Assembly: GCA_905182835.1 (NCBI GenBank)
Contig: CAJJDI010000001.1
Span: 37,781-101,780 of the forward strand
Length of the DNA: 64,000 nucleotides
From: an uncultured Flavobacteriaceae bacterium
Lineage (GTDB): Bacteria > Bacteroidota > Bacteroidia > Flavobacteriales > Flavobacteriaceae
Reading direction: 5' to 3'
A model generated the notes under the pieces. It did not search any database. It was not told the DNA's origin and worked only from the letters and a program-made list of their open reading frames with translations. Position numbers and translations under genes: made by a program. Shown piece after piece: positions 8,865 to 17,880 of this stretch (its first letter is position 1; each line of letters opens with the position of its first letter).

Positions 8865-9775
8865 CTTTTTTTACAAAATCAAACCCTATTCATTATATAT
8901 TAGCGTTTATATACTTAATGCTCTTGTTTTATATTAAGGGTAGTCACGATTTTTCATCTTTGTTTTCCTTAGTCCTATTATTAATTTCTGTATTTTTTGT
9001 TAATTTTATTATTAGCAAAAACACACTTAATAAAAATAATAATTTCGGAATTGTAGCAATTTGTTTTTTTATTGGACTCTTTATTGAAGAGCTTCAGTCA
9101 TATGATTTATTATTTTCAAATATTTTCTTGCTTTTAGCACTTAGAAGAATTTACAGCATTAGATCACCCCTTAAGATAAATAAAAAAGTTTTTGACGCTG
9201 CTTTTTGGATTTTAATGAGCTCTATATTTTACACCCCAATTCTACTATTTTTTATTTTATTATTAATTACTATGCTTTTGTATTCCCATTTTAATCCAAA
9301 GACTATTTTAATAATTATTTTTGCTATAATTTCTGGCTCATCTTTTATATACTGTCTAGAAATTATTAATTCAGGCTATTTTTCATTATTTGAATTTATA
9401 AACATTTCTCTTTTCGAAATAACAACAAATGGAATTTATCTTCTCTCTTTTAATGATAATTCCTTTATTGATTTCAAATGGAGTTTTAAAATTGTAATAC
9501 TTTTAGTGTTTTTAACAGGCTTCACATCACTTTATATATGGAATGGACTTGTTAAAACCAACGAAAGAAGAAGGTCTATTACTTTAGTTCTTTTCACAAC
9601 AGTTTTGTCATTAATTATTGTACTTAACAACTTAAATTCTGCCGCATTTGTTTTTTTATTACTGCCAATAATAGTTATTTTCACAAGCTGTTTGGAAAGG
9701 TCTAAAAGCTCGATAATTAGGAATTTAATTTTGTCTATAAGTATTCTTTTGCCTTATCTTTCTGTTCTATTTTAA
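8855..9775 (+). CDS. polytopic membrane protein of unknown function (DUF6427-like)
   Basis: A 306-residue, extremely hydrophobic protein with about ten predicted helices and short loops. The N-terminal MIATFFTKSNPIHY and the gene position next to the DUF6341-like gene and close to purD fit the flavobacterial DUF6427 family as I remember it. No catalytic motif is visible. It is transcribed divergently from the 75-residue gene, with which it shares a 46-base intergenic space, and it precedes the DUF6165-like and GT9 genes, so a link with cell envelope assembly is possible but only inferred. Confidence 0.75.
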   Translation: MIATFFTKSNPIHYILAFIYLMLLFYIKGSHDFSSLFSLVLLLISVFFVNFIISKNTLNKNNNFGIVAICFFIGLFIEELQSYDLLFSNIFLLLALRRIYSIRSPLKINKKVFDAAFWILMSSIFYTPILLFFILLLITMLLYSHFNPKTILIIIFAIISGSSFIYCLEIINSGYFSLFEFINISLFEITTNGIYLLSFNDNSFIDFKWSFKIVILLVFLTGFTSLYIWNGLVKTNERRRSITLVLFTTVLSLIIVLNNLNSAAFVFLLLPIIVIFTSCLERSKSSIIRNLILSISILLPYLSVLF

Positions 9776-9776
9776 T

Positions 9777-9784
9777 TACTTTTG
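9777..9784 (+). promoter_or_regulatory. possible -7 box before the DUF6165-like gene
   Basis: TACTTTTG at 9777-9784 matches the Bacteroidota -7 consensus TAnnTTTG and lies 22 bases before the ATG at 9807. No TTG is found at the expected upstream distance, so this is a weak call. Confidence 0.3.
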
Positions 9785-9806
9785 TGTATATAATAAAATA
9801 TAATTT

Positions 9807-10193
9807 ATGAAAATTGAAATTTCAAATGGTGAACTTTTAGATAAACTATCTATACTGGAGTTAAAGTTAAAAAACATTACAGATGAAAATAAATTAATAA
9901 ATGTTCGATCTGAATTTGAAGAACTTAGTCCTTTAGTTCAACAAATTTTCAAGAAAAAAGCTGTAGGTATTAACGAATTATATTTAAAACTTTCAGAAAT
10001 AAACGGTAATCTTTGGGAAATAGAAGATGACATAAGACAATGTGAAAGAGACAAAAAGTTTGACTCAAAATTTGTTCAGTTAGCTAGGGACGTATACTTC
10101 ACTAATGATATTAGATCTGAACTAAAAAAAGAAATTAATATTTTGACCAAATCTGGACTAATTGAAGAAAAGTCATATGAAGATTACTCTTAA
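9807..10193 (+). CDS. DUF6165-like protein
   Basis: A 128-residue soluble, helical, charged protein starting MKIEISNGELLDKLSILELK, with the later segments WEIEDDIRQCE and LARDVYFTND. These match the DUF6165 family as I recall it, often found near lipopolysaccharide glycosyltransferases. It is followed after 6 bases by a GT9 heptosyltransferase-like gene, so the two are probably co-transcribed and may act together. No enzyme motif is visible and the function is unknown. Confidence 0.75.
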   Translation: MKIEISNGELLDKLSILELKLKNITDENKLINVRSEFEELSPLVQQIFKKKAVGINELYLKLSEINGNLWEIEDDIRQCERDKKFDSKFVQLARDVYFTNDIRSELKKEINILTKSGLIEEKSYEDYS

Positions 10194-10199
10194 ATAATT

Positions 10200-11210
10200 A
10201 TGAAAAAGTCTAAACACATCCTAATAATTAGACTTTCAGCAATGGGTGATGTAGCGATGACGGTCCCTGTTTTAAGAGAGTTAACAAAAACGAATCCAAG
10301 CTATAAAATCTCTATTTTAACAAATTCCCAATATTTTTGTTTTTTTAGAAAATTCAAGAATTTTAATTTAATTCAGTTCGACAAAAAGCAAAGACATAAA
10401 GGTTTGACAGGGATTGTAAGGCTTTATAGAGAGCTTAAGAAGCTAGAAATAGATTATGTTATTGACCTTCATGATGTGTTAAGAACAAAATTCCTAAAAC
10501 TATTATTTAATATTCCCTTTTATCAAATTGATAAAGGAAGACTTGAAAAACAGAAATTAATTTCTGGTGAAGTTTTTAAGCCCTTAAAAAACACTCATCA
10601 AAGGTATAGAGATGTTTTTAACAACTTAGGTATTCTGATTAAGCCTATAACAAGCTCAAAAATTGATAAAGTAGATATTTCATGTTTAAAAATAAGCTCA
10701 CAAAACAAGTCAACCAAAACAATTGGAATAGCTCCTTTTGCAGCCCACAAAGGAAAAACATATTCTATTAAGCTAATGGAAGAAGTAATTAAAACGCTCG
10801 CTATTGACTTCCATGTTTTTTTGTTTGGAGGGGGTGAAAAAGAAGAAATTGAGTTAGATGAGCTGTCGAATAAGTACCCGAATGTTGTTAATCTTGCTAA
10901 TAAATACTCCTTAGATCAGCAGATGGATGTGATTTCTAATTTAGAAATTATGATTTCTATGGATTCTTCAAATGGACATGTTGCTGCTTTGTTAGGGGTT
11001 AAAGTGTTGACGATATGGGGGCTTACCCATCCATATGCGGGGTTTAGTCCCTACGGACAAAGTAAAGAAAATAATATTTTGGTTGATAGATCTTTATTTC
11101 CAAAAATACCAACATCAATTTATGGAAATAAAAGTCCTGCTGGTTATGATAATGCAATTAACACAATAACAACTCAAGAAATAATCAATAGAGTTAGAGA
11201 ACTGATCTAA
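10200..11210 (+). CDS. glycosyltransferase family 9 (heptosyltransferase-like)
   Basis: A 336-residue ADP-heptose:LPS heptosyltransferase-type protein. The N-terminal IIRLSAMGDVAMTVPVL matches the family signature, and the C-terminal half carries the donor-binding segments IGIAPFAAHKGK, FGGGEKEE and SMDSSNGHVAALLGV. It probably transfers a sugar to the lipid A core at the inner face of the inner membrane. It follows the DUF6165-like gene at 6 bases. Its stop codon shares bases with the stop of the convergent oxidoreductase gene. Confidence 0.88.
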   Translation: MKKSKHILIIRLSAMGDVAMTVPVLRELTKTNPSYKISILTNSQYFCFFRKFKNFNLIQFDKKQRHKGLTGIVRLYRELKKLEIDYVIDLHDVLRTKFLKLLFNIPFYQIDKGRLEKQKLISGEVFKPLKNTHQRYRDVFNNLGILIKPITSSKIDKVDISCLKISSQNKSTKTIGIAPFAAHKGKTYSIKLMEEVIKTLAIDFHVFLFGGGEKEEIELDELSNKYPNVVNLANKYSLDQQMDVISNLEIMISMDSSNGHVAALLGVKVLTIWGLTHPYAGFSPYGQSKENNILVDRSLFPKIPTSIYGNKSPAGYDNAINTITTQEIINRVRELI

Positions 11211-12238
11211 ACATCATCAAAATCCACCTCTAGTGTGTCCGAAACAGGAATAGCTTGACAAGCTAAAATTAAACCATCCGAAACTTCAGAATCAGTCAAC
11301 ACTGTATTTTTTAACATTTTAATATCTCCATTTTTTAATCGGCCAATACAACTTCCACAAACTCCACCACTACAAGAATAAGGCGCGTCTATGTCATTAT
11401 CTAAAGCTGAATCAAGGACAGTTTTCTCTTTAGTAGATTTTATTTTTGTAGTGTAATCGTCTACAGTATAAATAATTTCAACACCCCCCTTGTCAGTAGT
11501 AACGAATTTATTTTCTTCAGAGCTTTTAAATAGTTCATAACAAATGTTTTCATTTAAAACATTGTTCATTTCTAAACCAGCCTTAACTTCAAAGAGCATT
11601 TTTTCTGGGCCACATATGTAAATTTTATTATTATGTAAATTTTCAAAACCTATTAGATTAGAGATATTTGAGCTGTTAATTCTTCCAAAATAGTGCTTTT
11701 CAATTTCAATTTTAGTATAAACTAAATTAAGAAACAACCTGTCCGGATAATCCTCCTTTAATTTGATTAGGTTTGAAAGAAACATAGTTTCTTCAGGAGA
11801 CTTATTAGAGTAAATTAAAAAGAACTTGTTAGACCCCTCAAATAAAGTAGTTTTTAGCATTGACATAATTGGGGTTATTCCACTACCAGCAGCTATACCA
11901 ATTGTGTCTTCAGCCAAATTATTGTCTAAAATAAACTTACCTCTAGGTGTTGAGACCATAATTACATCTCCAATATTAATTGAGTTGTTTAAAAAGGAAG
12001 AAGCATAACCCTCAGGAATTTCCTTAATTGCAATTGATAATACTTCATTTTTAGAAGAGCAAATGGAGTAATCTCTTAATACTTCCTTATTGTCTATTAA
12101 TAACTTTAGAGAAACATATTGTCCAGGCAAATAATTAAAAAAACTAATTAGATCTTGCGATACATTAAAAGAAATAACAACAGAACTTGAAGTTTCTTTT
12201 TTAATATTTTTAACTTTTAAATTGTGAAAAACGGACAT
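11207..12238 (-). CDS. ferredoxin-NADP reductase-like oxidoreductase with C-terminal 2Fe-2S domain
   Basis: A 343-residue flavoprotein of the PaaE/Hmp-reductase type: FAD-binding domain with RDYSICSS, NAD(P)-binding domain beginning GIAAGSGITPIMSM, and a plant-type ferredoxin domain with four cysteines (CSGGVCGSC and a later ILACQA). It passes electrons from NAD(P)H through FAD and the iron-sulfur centre to an unknown partner. I chose the ATG at 12238; the TTG of the track at 12253 is part of the -7 promoter box and should not be transcribed. No oxygenase gene is nearby, so the partner is unclear. Confidence 0.88.
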   Translation of the reverse strand: MSVFHNLKVKNIKKETSSSVVISFNVSQDLISFFNYLPGQYVSLKLLIDNKEVLRDYSICSSKNEVLSIAIKEIPEGYASSFLNNSINIGDVIMVSTPRGKFILDNNLAEDTIGIAAGSGITPIMSMLKTTLFEGSNKFFLIYSNKSPEETMFLSNLIKLKEDYPDRLFLNLVYTKIEIEKHYFGRINSSNISNLIGFENLHNNKIYICGPEKMLFEVKAGLEMNNVLNENICYELFKSSEENKFVTTDKGGVEIIYTVDDYTTKIKSTKEKTVLDSALDNDIDAPYSCSGGVCGSCIGRLKNGDIKMLKNTVLTDSEVSDGLILACQAIPVSDTLEVDFDDV

Positions 12239-12250
12239 TTTTTTTATTTT

Positions 12251-12281
12251 CAAAGATAGTATTGCAATTGTATTAATTCAA
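12251..12281 (-). promoter_or_regulatory. promoter of the ferredoxin-NADP reductase-like gene
   Basis: On the minus strand TTG (12279-12281), 20 bases, then TATCTTTG (12251-12258) match the Bacteroidota consensus. Transcription would begin only a few bases before the ATG at 12238, giving a very short leader. Confidence 0.5.
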
Positions 12282-12370
12282 ACATATAAAATAAAATTAT
12301 GATTATTTTATTGATGTTATATACAATTTATATAAATTAATCGTTGTTAATTTACACTTTAAACTGTCAA

Positions 12371-14875
12371 TTGAAAAATATCACACAAAATATTAGTTTA
12401 ATCTTAATTGCGATTGCTTTATTAGGAAGTTGTTCTAGAAAAAAAGACAAGTTTTTAAATAGAGAGTTTCACTCACTTACCACGCAGTACAACTACTTAT
12501 TTAATGGAAATAATTTATTAAATCAAGGTAAAGAGGAGGTTGACCAATCTGTGTTTGATAATTACTGGGAGTTATTACCTATTGAAAAAACAATTGTAAA
12601 AGAAGATAAAAAACCACTTAAATCAGACGAAACAGAATCCAGTTTATTTTCTCAAGCTGAAGAGAAAGCTGTAATGGTAATACAGAAGCACTCAATGAAT
12701 ATTGGCGGTAAAGAAAAAAATCCAGAAATGGATGAAGCCTACTTCCTTTTAGGGGAATCAAGATATTACGACCAGCGTTTTATTCCCGCACTAGAAGCGT
12801 TCAATTATATTTTATTTAAATATCCAATGAGTGAGCTTGTTAATAAAGCTAAAATATGGAGAGAAAAAATCAATATAAAACTGAATTATAATCAATTAGC
12901 AATTGACAATTTAAATAAAGTAAAAAACAAAGGCAGGTTGTCAAAAGTTGATATTGCTGGTTTAAACAGCGTGTTGTCTCAAGCTTACTTAAACTTAAAA
13001 AATCTAGATAGTGCGAAGCGCTATCTAAAAATTGCATCAACTAAAACAACGAACCTAAACAAGAAATCTAGACATTTTTTTATTTTAGGTCAGTTATATA
13101 AAAAGCTTAACAAAACAGATAGCTCAACCGTTTTTTTTGATAGAATTATTAATTTACACAGAAAAGTGCCAAGAGAATATTATGTATATTCTTTCATAGA
13201 GAAGTCGAAAAATTATGATAATAAGAACAGTGCAATAACAGAGCTTGTAGAGCTGGAAAAAGACATTGAAAATAAAGATTATTTGAGTATTATCTTTCAT
13301 CAAACAGCTAATTTATATCTGGAATTAAAGCACGACAGCACTGCAATCAATTATTATAACAAATCAATTAAAAGCCCAGGGAAAGATTATTTAATTAATA
13401 TTAAAAATTACAATATACTAGCAGATTATTATTTTGACAATAACGAATATGTAACATCCGCTGCGTATTATGACAGTACACTTTTAAGTATTAAGAATAA
13501 TAAAAGGCTCTTTAGAAAAATTAGTAAGCGAAGAGCTAGTTTAGATGATGTTATTTATTATGAGTTATCAGCTAAGAACAGTGATAGCATTCTGAATTTA
13601 GTAAAAATGTCAGAGGCTGAAAGAATTGTTTTTTTTAATAATCATATAGATAAATTAAAGGATAAATTAAAAGAGGAAGAAGAAGCTATTGAAAATAAAA
13701 ACGAAAATATTTTTTCTGTTTCAAAGAAAAATGATCTAACAACTAAAGGGGCTTTATTTTATTTTTATAACCCCACAGCAGTAGCATATGGAAAAAATGA
13801 ATTCAAAAAAATATGGGGAGATAAAAAACTAACCGAAAATTGGAGAAATGGTCAAAATAATGAGACCTCCAACTCTTTAAAAATAAATGAAAAAGAGAAT
13901 CCAAAGGCCGAAACTACTTTTGATTTAGAAGGCTACTTAAATGCAGTTCCAAATTCTCCAGCAGTTATCGACAGCATATATAAGCAGTTAAATTATTCGT
14001 ATTTTCAGCTGGCATCTATTTACAGTAGTAAATTCTTAGAATATGAGCTGTCAAACAAAAGGCTACAAAAGATAGATTTTAATAGAAACAAAGAGAAACT
14101 TGTCTTACCTGCAAAATATTTGAATTATAAAAACTGTATTATACTGGGGCTGATTAGTGATGCAGAAAGTATAAAAATTGAGATCATCCGATCCTACCCT
14201 AGATCCAAATATGCAGAAATATTAAACAATCCAGATTCGTATTCTGGCTCAGATTTGGACAACATAACACAGATATACGCGGATTTATTTAAAGATTTTC
14301 AAAACCAACAATACTTAGGGTTAATATCAGATCTGGACAAGCTTATTTCTATCTACGAAACACACCCTTTAGTGCCAAAAATGCAATTACTAAAAGCTTC
14401 TGCCGTTGCTAGAATTGAAGGGTTTGAAAACTACAAGATATTATTAGAATTTATAGTTGCAAACTATCCTAACTCAATTGAAGGAAAGGAAGCGAAAATA
14501 GTACTTAACGAAGTGATTCCATTAATTGAAAACACTGAATTTGAAGAGTTTTCTAAAAGCGAAAATTTTAAAATAATTTATTCTTTTCCAAAAGAAAAAA
14601 ACAAAGAAATTGAGTTGTTTAAAAAAGAATTAATCTTAGCTGTTAATGATTTAAAAAACATTGAATTAAGCTCATCTATAGATGTTTACGATAATAGCAC
14701 TACATTTGTTGTATTACACGGACTTAAAAGTTTTGATGGAGCAAAGGGTTTAAATATCATTTTAGAAAAAAACAAAAACGTTACGAACGACTCTTCGTTT
14801 GTCATTTCTTCTGAAAATTATCAAACCCTTCAAATCCACAAAAATTTGAGTGTATATCTAAATAATAATTTATAA
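12371..14875 (+). CDS. sprE: T9SS periplasmic lipoprotein SprE/PorW-like, TPR protein
   Basis: A large lipoprotein of about 834 residues with a signal peptide ending in the lipobox LLGSC, followed by a conserved segment (RKKDKF-NR-FHSLTTQYNYLFNG) and tetratricopeptide-like helical repeats (HFFILGQLYKKLNKTDSS and others). The start of the mature protein, the TPR content and the size fit SprE/PorW, needed for type IX secretion and gliding in Flavobacteria. No ATG or GTG is available; TTG at 12371 gives a compact signal peptide, while the track's TTG at 12344 adds nine residues. A bactofilin gene follows after 4 bases. Confidence 0.82.
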   Translation: MKNITQNISLILIAIALLGSCSRKKDKFLNREFHSLTTQYNYLFNGNNLLNQGKEEVDQSVFDNYWELLPIEKTIVKEDKKPLKSDETESSLFSQAEEKAVMVIQKHSMNIGGKEKNPEMDEAYFLLGESRYYDQRFIPALEAFNYILFKYPMSELVNKAKIWREKINIKLNYNQLAIDNLNKVKNKGRLSKVDIAGLNSVLSQAYLNLKNLDSAKRYLKIASTKTTNLNKKSRHFFILGQLYKKLNKTDSSTVFFDRIINLHRKVPREYYVYSFIEKSKNYDNKNSAITELVELEKDIENKDYLSIIFHQTANLYLELKHDSTAINYYNKSIKSPGKDYLINIKNYNILADYYFDNNEYVTSAAYYDSTLLSIKNNKRLFRKISKRRASLDDVIYYELSAKNSDSILNLVKMSEAERIVFFNNHIDKLKDKLKEEEEAIENKNENIFSVSKKNDLTTKGALFYFYNPTAVAYGKNEFKKIWGDKKLTENWRNGQNNETSNSLKINEKENPKAETTFDLEGYLNAVPNSPAVIDSIYKQLNYSYFQLASIYSSKFLEYELSNKRLQKIDFNRNKEKLVLPAKYLNYKNCIILGLISDAESIKIEIIRSYPRSKYAEILNNPDSYSGSDLDNITQIYADLFKDFQNQQYLGLISDLDKLISIYETHPLVPKMQLLKASAVARIEGFENYKILLEFIVANYPNSIEGKEAKIVLNEVIPLIENTEFEEFSKSENFKIIYSFPKEKNKEIELFKKELILAVNDLKNIELSSSIDVYDNSTTFVVLHGLKSFDGAKGLNIILEKNKNVTNDSSFVISSENYQTLQIHKNLSVYLNNNL

Positions 14876-14879
14876 ATTT

Positions 14880-15302
14880 ATGTTTACAGAATCTAAAAAA
14901 GAAAAAAACATGTCAGCATCAACGACTCAACAAAACATGATTACTCAAGGAACTTCTTTTGTAGGAGACTTAACAAGTGAGACAGGATTTAGAATTGAAG
15001 GAACTGTTCACGGCACAATTAAAACATCTGGCAAAGTTGTTGTTGGTAAAACAGGAGTAATTAACGGTACATTAGAAGGTGTTAACGCAGATTTTGAAGG
15101 TGGTTTTTCTGGTAAACTAAAGCTTAGCGGCACTTTGACTTTAAAGGCTTCTGCTTACGTCGAAGGAGAGGTTGAGGCAGTTAAGTTGGCTGTTGAGCCA
15201 GGAGCAACTTTTAATGCAAATTGTAGCATGAAAGGTGGCGTTAAAGAATTAAACAAAGGTGAGCAGCAAAAAATCATATCGAAAACAGAAAAAACAGCTT
15301 AA
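14880..15302 (+). CDS. bactofilin (polymer-forming cytoskeletal protein)
   Basis: A 140-residue bactofilin: a central right-handed beta-helix built from short repeats (GTSFVGDLTSETGFRIEGTVHG, GKVVVGKTGVINGTLEG and so on), flanked by short polar tails. These proteins polymerise without nucleotide and act as membrane-associated scaffolds for envelope or motility machinery. It sits 4 bases after the SprE/PorW-like gene and its last 44 bases overlap the next gene, atpZ, in another frame, so all three are probably on one transcript. An internal ATG at 14910 is an alternative start. Confidence 0.9.
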   Translation: MFTESKKEKNMSASTTQQNMITQGTSFVGDLTSETGFRIEGTVHGTIKTSGKVVVGKTGVINGTLEGVNADFEGGFSGKLKLSGTLTLKASAYVEGEVEAVKLAVEPGATFNANCSMKGGVKELNKGEQQKIISKTEKTA

Positions 15303-15486
15303 TAAATTCGCTCAATTTTCAGGTTTAGCATTTCAAATGGTTGCTATTATATCTCTAGGCACTTTCCTGGGCTACAAAATTGATATGCACTTTGAAATAA
15401 CTAAAAGTGTTTTTACAATAATTCTATCTCTTTTATCAATCGGATCCTCTCTGTTATATGTAATTTATAAATCCAAGGAAATTTAA
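15259..15486 (+). CDS. AtpZ/AtpI family protein
   Basis: A 75-residue protein with a basic N-terminus and two membrane helices (FSGLAFQMVAIISLGTFLGYKID, then SVFTIILSLLSIGSSLLYVIY), the pattern of AtpZ/AtpI proteins placed first in F1Fo-ATPase operons; they are linked with c-ring assembly or Mg/Ca uptake. The GTG start lies inside bactofilin, giving a 44-base overlap; a start further downstream would cut the conserved N-terminal region KFAQFSGLAFQ. Start choice is therefore reasonable but not certain. Confidence 0.82.
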   Translation: MSSKKSYRKQKKQLNKFAQFSGLAFQMVAIISLGTFLGYKIDMHFEITKSVFTIILSLLSIGSSLLYVIYKSKEI

Positions 15487-15493
15487 AGTTAAA

Positions 15494-15877
15494 ATGGGTA
15501 AAAATAACAGTTTCTATTACCGGTTAATTTTGCTTTCACTTTCCTTATTTGCAATTAACACCGCATTCAACAGTTTTGTTTATGAAATACTATTTATAAT
15601 ACCTCTTTGGAAAATACATGTTTTTAATGCCGCTTTAGTTTTGATGTCTTACTGGACTCTATACTGGGTTGAAAAAACAAAATTTAACATCTTAACGGCT
15701 TTTATTGTTGCCTCTATTAATAAAATGCTTATAAGTATTATATTTCTTTCCCCAGCATTTGATTCAAATGGAAATAAAGAAGGCTTAATATTAACTTTTT
15801 TTACAATCTATTTTGTTTTTCTATTTTTTGAAATTACTTCATTAAAAAAAATCTTTCTTAGCGAGAATCATTCTTAA
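15494..15877 (+). CDS. AtpI-position membrane protein (DUF6168-like)
   Basis: A 127-residue protein with four hydrophobic helices and no soluble domain. It occupies the AtpI position between atpZ and atpB. From memory it resembles the flavobacterial DUF6168 family, which is usually found in this place; I am less sure of the family than of the position. Its likely role, inferred from context, is assisting ATP synthase membrane-sector assembly. It begins 7 bases after atpZ, and the main atp promoter lies directly after it. Confidence 0.65.
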   Translation: MGKNNSFYYRLILLSLSLFAINTAFNSFVYEILFIIPLWKIHVFNAALVLMSYWTLYWVEKTKFNILTAFIVASINKMLISIIFLSPAFDSNGNKEGLILTFFTIYFVFLFFEITSLKKIFLSENHS

Positions 15878-15885
15878 TTTTTTAT

Positions 15886-15915
15886 TTGAAATTTGAATTT
15901 ATGTATGTACATTTG
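15886..15915 (+). promoter_or_regulatory. promoter of the main ATP synthase operon
   Basis: TTG at 15886-15888, exactly 19 bases, then TACATTTG at 15908-15915 is a full match to the Bacteroidota consensus. It would drive atpB and the genes after it from about 15921, leaving a leader of some 45 bases. The promoter separates atpB-G from the upstream sprE-bactofilin-atpZ transcript. Confidence 0.65.
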
Positions 15916-15966
15916 CAACCAAATTTATAGGATTAATTTAGGAACATTAAAAACCGTATTATTAAA

Positions 15967-17046
15967 TTGAAAAATTTTGTTTTTTTATTATTTATTTTTT
16001 CATTCTCTGCTAGTTTTTCTAGCACAGTAGAAAGCAGTGAAAACTCTGAAGAATTTAATGTGACAGACATGATTATGCACCACATAAAGGATTCACATGA
16101 ATTTCACATTTTAGACTGGAATGGTAAAGGTGTTTCTATTCCTCTTCCAGTTATACTATGGACAGAACAAGGGTTAGTAACTTTTCTTTCATCCGAATTT
16201 CATCATGATGATGACGCAAAGGAAGTTGTTACTATAAAAGGGCAATCTTTTGTAAAGTTCCACGAGGAAATATATTACGCTAATTCAGAGCCAAACTCTT
16301 CTGGTCAATATGTTCTTTTAGGCATAGACACTCACCCTACTAACTCCAAACCATTAGACTTCTCAATAACCAAGCTAGTATTTTCAATGTTCTTGTCTAT
16401 CATACTTTTATTATTAATATTTGGAATATCTGCTAGAAATTACCGTAAATCAGAGAAAGGACTCCCAAAAGGCATCGCAAAATTCACAGAACCTCTAGTT
16501 TTATTTATTAGAGATGAGGTTGCAATTCCTAATATTGGAGAAAAGCATTATAAAAAATACATGCCATACCTGTTGACCTTATTTTTCTTTATTTGGATCA
16601 ATAACTTAATGGGTCTTATCCCATTTTTCCCTTTTAGCGCAAACCTTAGTGGAAACATAGCATTTACAGCTGTGCTAGCGGCCATTACTTTTGCGATTAC
16701 AACGCTCGTAGGAAATAAAAATTACTGGAAACATATTTTCTGGATGCCAGGTGTTCCAGTTCCAATGAAATTATTTTTGGCACCAATCGAATTTATGGGA
16801 ATTTTTATTAAACCCATTTCATTAATGATTAGACTTTTTGCAAATATTTCTGCAGGTCATATTATAGTATTAAGTTTAATATCATTAATATTTATTGCTG
16901 AAACAGTTTGGATCGCTCCGGCATCTTTATTCTTTTCAGTTTTCATTAGTGTAATAGAAATTTTAGTAGTAGCCATACAGGCATATATATTTACCATGCT
17001 GTCCGCATTGTATATCGGCGCAGCAATGGAAGAACATGAACATTAA
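15967..17046 (+). CDS. atpB: ATP synthase Fo subunit a
   Basis: A 359-residue subunit a, the stator half of the proton channel. An N-terminal signal peptide (KNFVFLLFIFSFSASF) and a periplasmic segment of about 110 residues precede five or so helices; the long extension is usual in Bacteroidota. The essential arginine is R289 in SLMIRLFANIS, and the last helix ends ALYIGAAMEEHEH. The start must be TTG: the upstream frame has no ATG before a stop, and the first internal ATG would remove the signal peptide. Confidence 0.96.
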   Translation: MKNFVFLLFIFSFSASFSSTVESSENSEEFNVTDMIMHHIKDSHEFHILDWNGKGVSIPLPVILWTEQGLVTFLSSEFHHDDDAKEVVTIKGQSFVKFHEEIYYANSEPNSSGQYVLLGIDTHPTNSKPLDFSITKLVFSMFLSIILLLLIFGISARNYRKSEKGLPKGIAKFTEPLVLFIRDEVAIPNIGEKHYKKYMPYLLTLFFFIWINNLMGLIPFFPFSANLSGNIAFTAVLAAITFAITTLVGNKNYWKHIFWMPGVPVPMKLFLAPIEFMGIFIKPISLMIRLFANISAGHIIVLSLISLIFIAETVWIAPASLFFSVFISVIEILVVAIQAYIFTMLSALYIGAAMEEHEH

Positions 17047-17307
<261 letters not shown>

Positions 17308-17313
17308 TAAAAA

Positions 17314-17346
17314 AATAGAGTGTAGTGTATTATACTACACTCTATT
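17314..17346 (+). terminator. hairpin between atpE and atpF (attenuator or mRNA stabiliser)
   Basis: AATAGAGTGTAGT (17314-17326) and ACTACACTCTATT (17334-17346) are perfect 13-base arms around a 7-base loop, followed by an AAATTTTTATT stretch. It lies in the only sizeable gap in the atp operon. It may stop part of the transcription or protect the 3' end of the atpE message, giving the excess of subunit c that the ring needs. No complete T-run follows, so partial rather than full termination is likely. Confidence 0.7.
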
Positions 17347-17381
17347 AAATTTTTATTAAAAAAATATTAAAACCTAACAAT

Positions 17382-17879
17382 ATGGATTTAGTTACACCCG
17401 ATGTGGGTCTATTATTTTGGACTTTTGTATCATTTGCTATTTTATATTTCTTATTGAAAAAATTTGCATGGAAGCCTATATTAGGTTCGGTTAATGAAAG
17501 AGAACAATCTATTCATGAAGCTCTTTTAGCTGCAGAAAAGGCAAAAAATGAAATGCAAAATCTTAAGTCTGATAACGAAAAGATTTTAAAAGAAGCAAAA
17601 GTTGAACGTGAAAACATGCTAAAAGATGCTAGAGAAATTAAAGCTAAATTAATCTCAGAAGCAGAGAATCAAGCAAAAATTCAAGCTTCAAAATTAATTG
17701 AGTCAGCACAGATCGCTATTCAAAATGAAAAAAATTCAGCAATGAATGAGCTTAAACAAACTGTTGTTGAGCTTTCTATCGGTATTGCAGAAAAAGTTAT
17801 CTCTAATGAACTAGAAGATAAAAACAAGCAATTAAAAGTTGTTGAAACAATGTTGAACGAGGCGTCTTTAAATAATTAA
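17382..17879 (+). CDS. atpF: ATP synthase Fo subunit b
   Basis: A 165-residue peripheral stalk subunit. One N-terminal membrane helix (GLLFWTFVSFAILYFLLKKF) is followed by a long charged coiled coil rich in K, E and A. The segment FAWKPILGSVNEREQSIHEAL after the helix is typical of the family. It links subunit a to delta and the F1 head. Located directly after the atpE-atpF hairpin and one base before atpH. Confidence 0.95.
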   Translation: MDLVTPDVGLLFWTFVSFAILYFLLKKFAWKPILGSVNEREQSIHEALLAAEKAKNEMQNLKSDNEKILKEAKVERENMLKDAREIKAKLISEAENQAKIQASKLIESAQIAIQNEKNSAMNELKQTVVELSIGIAEKVISNELEDKNKQLKVVETMLNEASLNN

Positions 17880-17880
17880 A

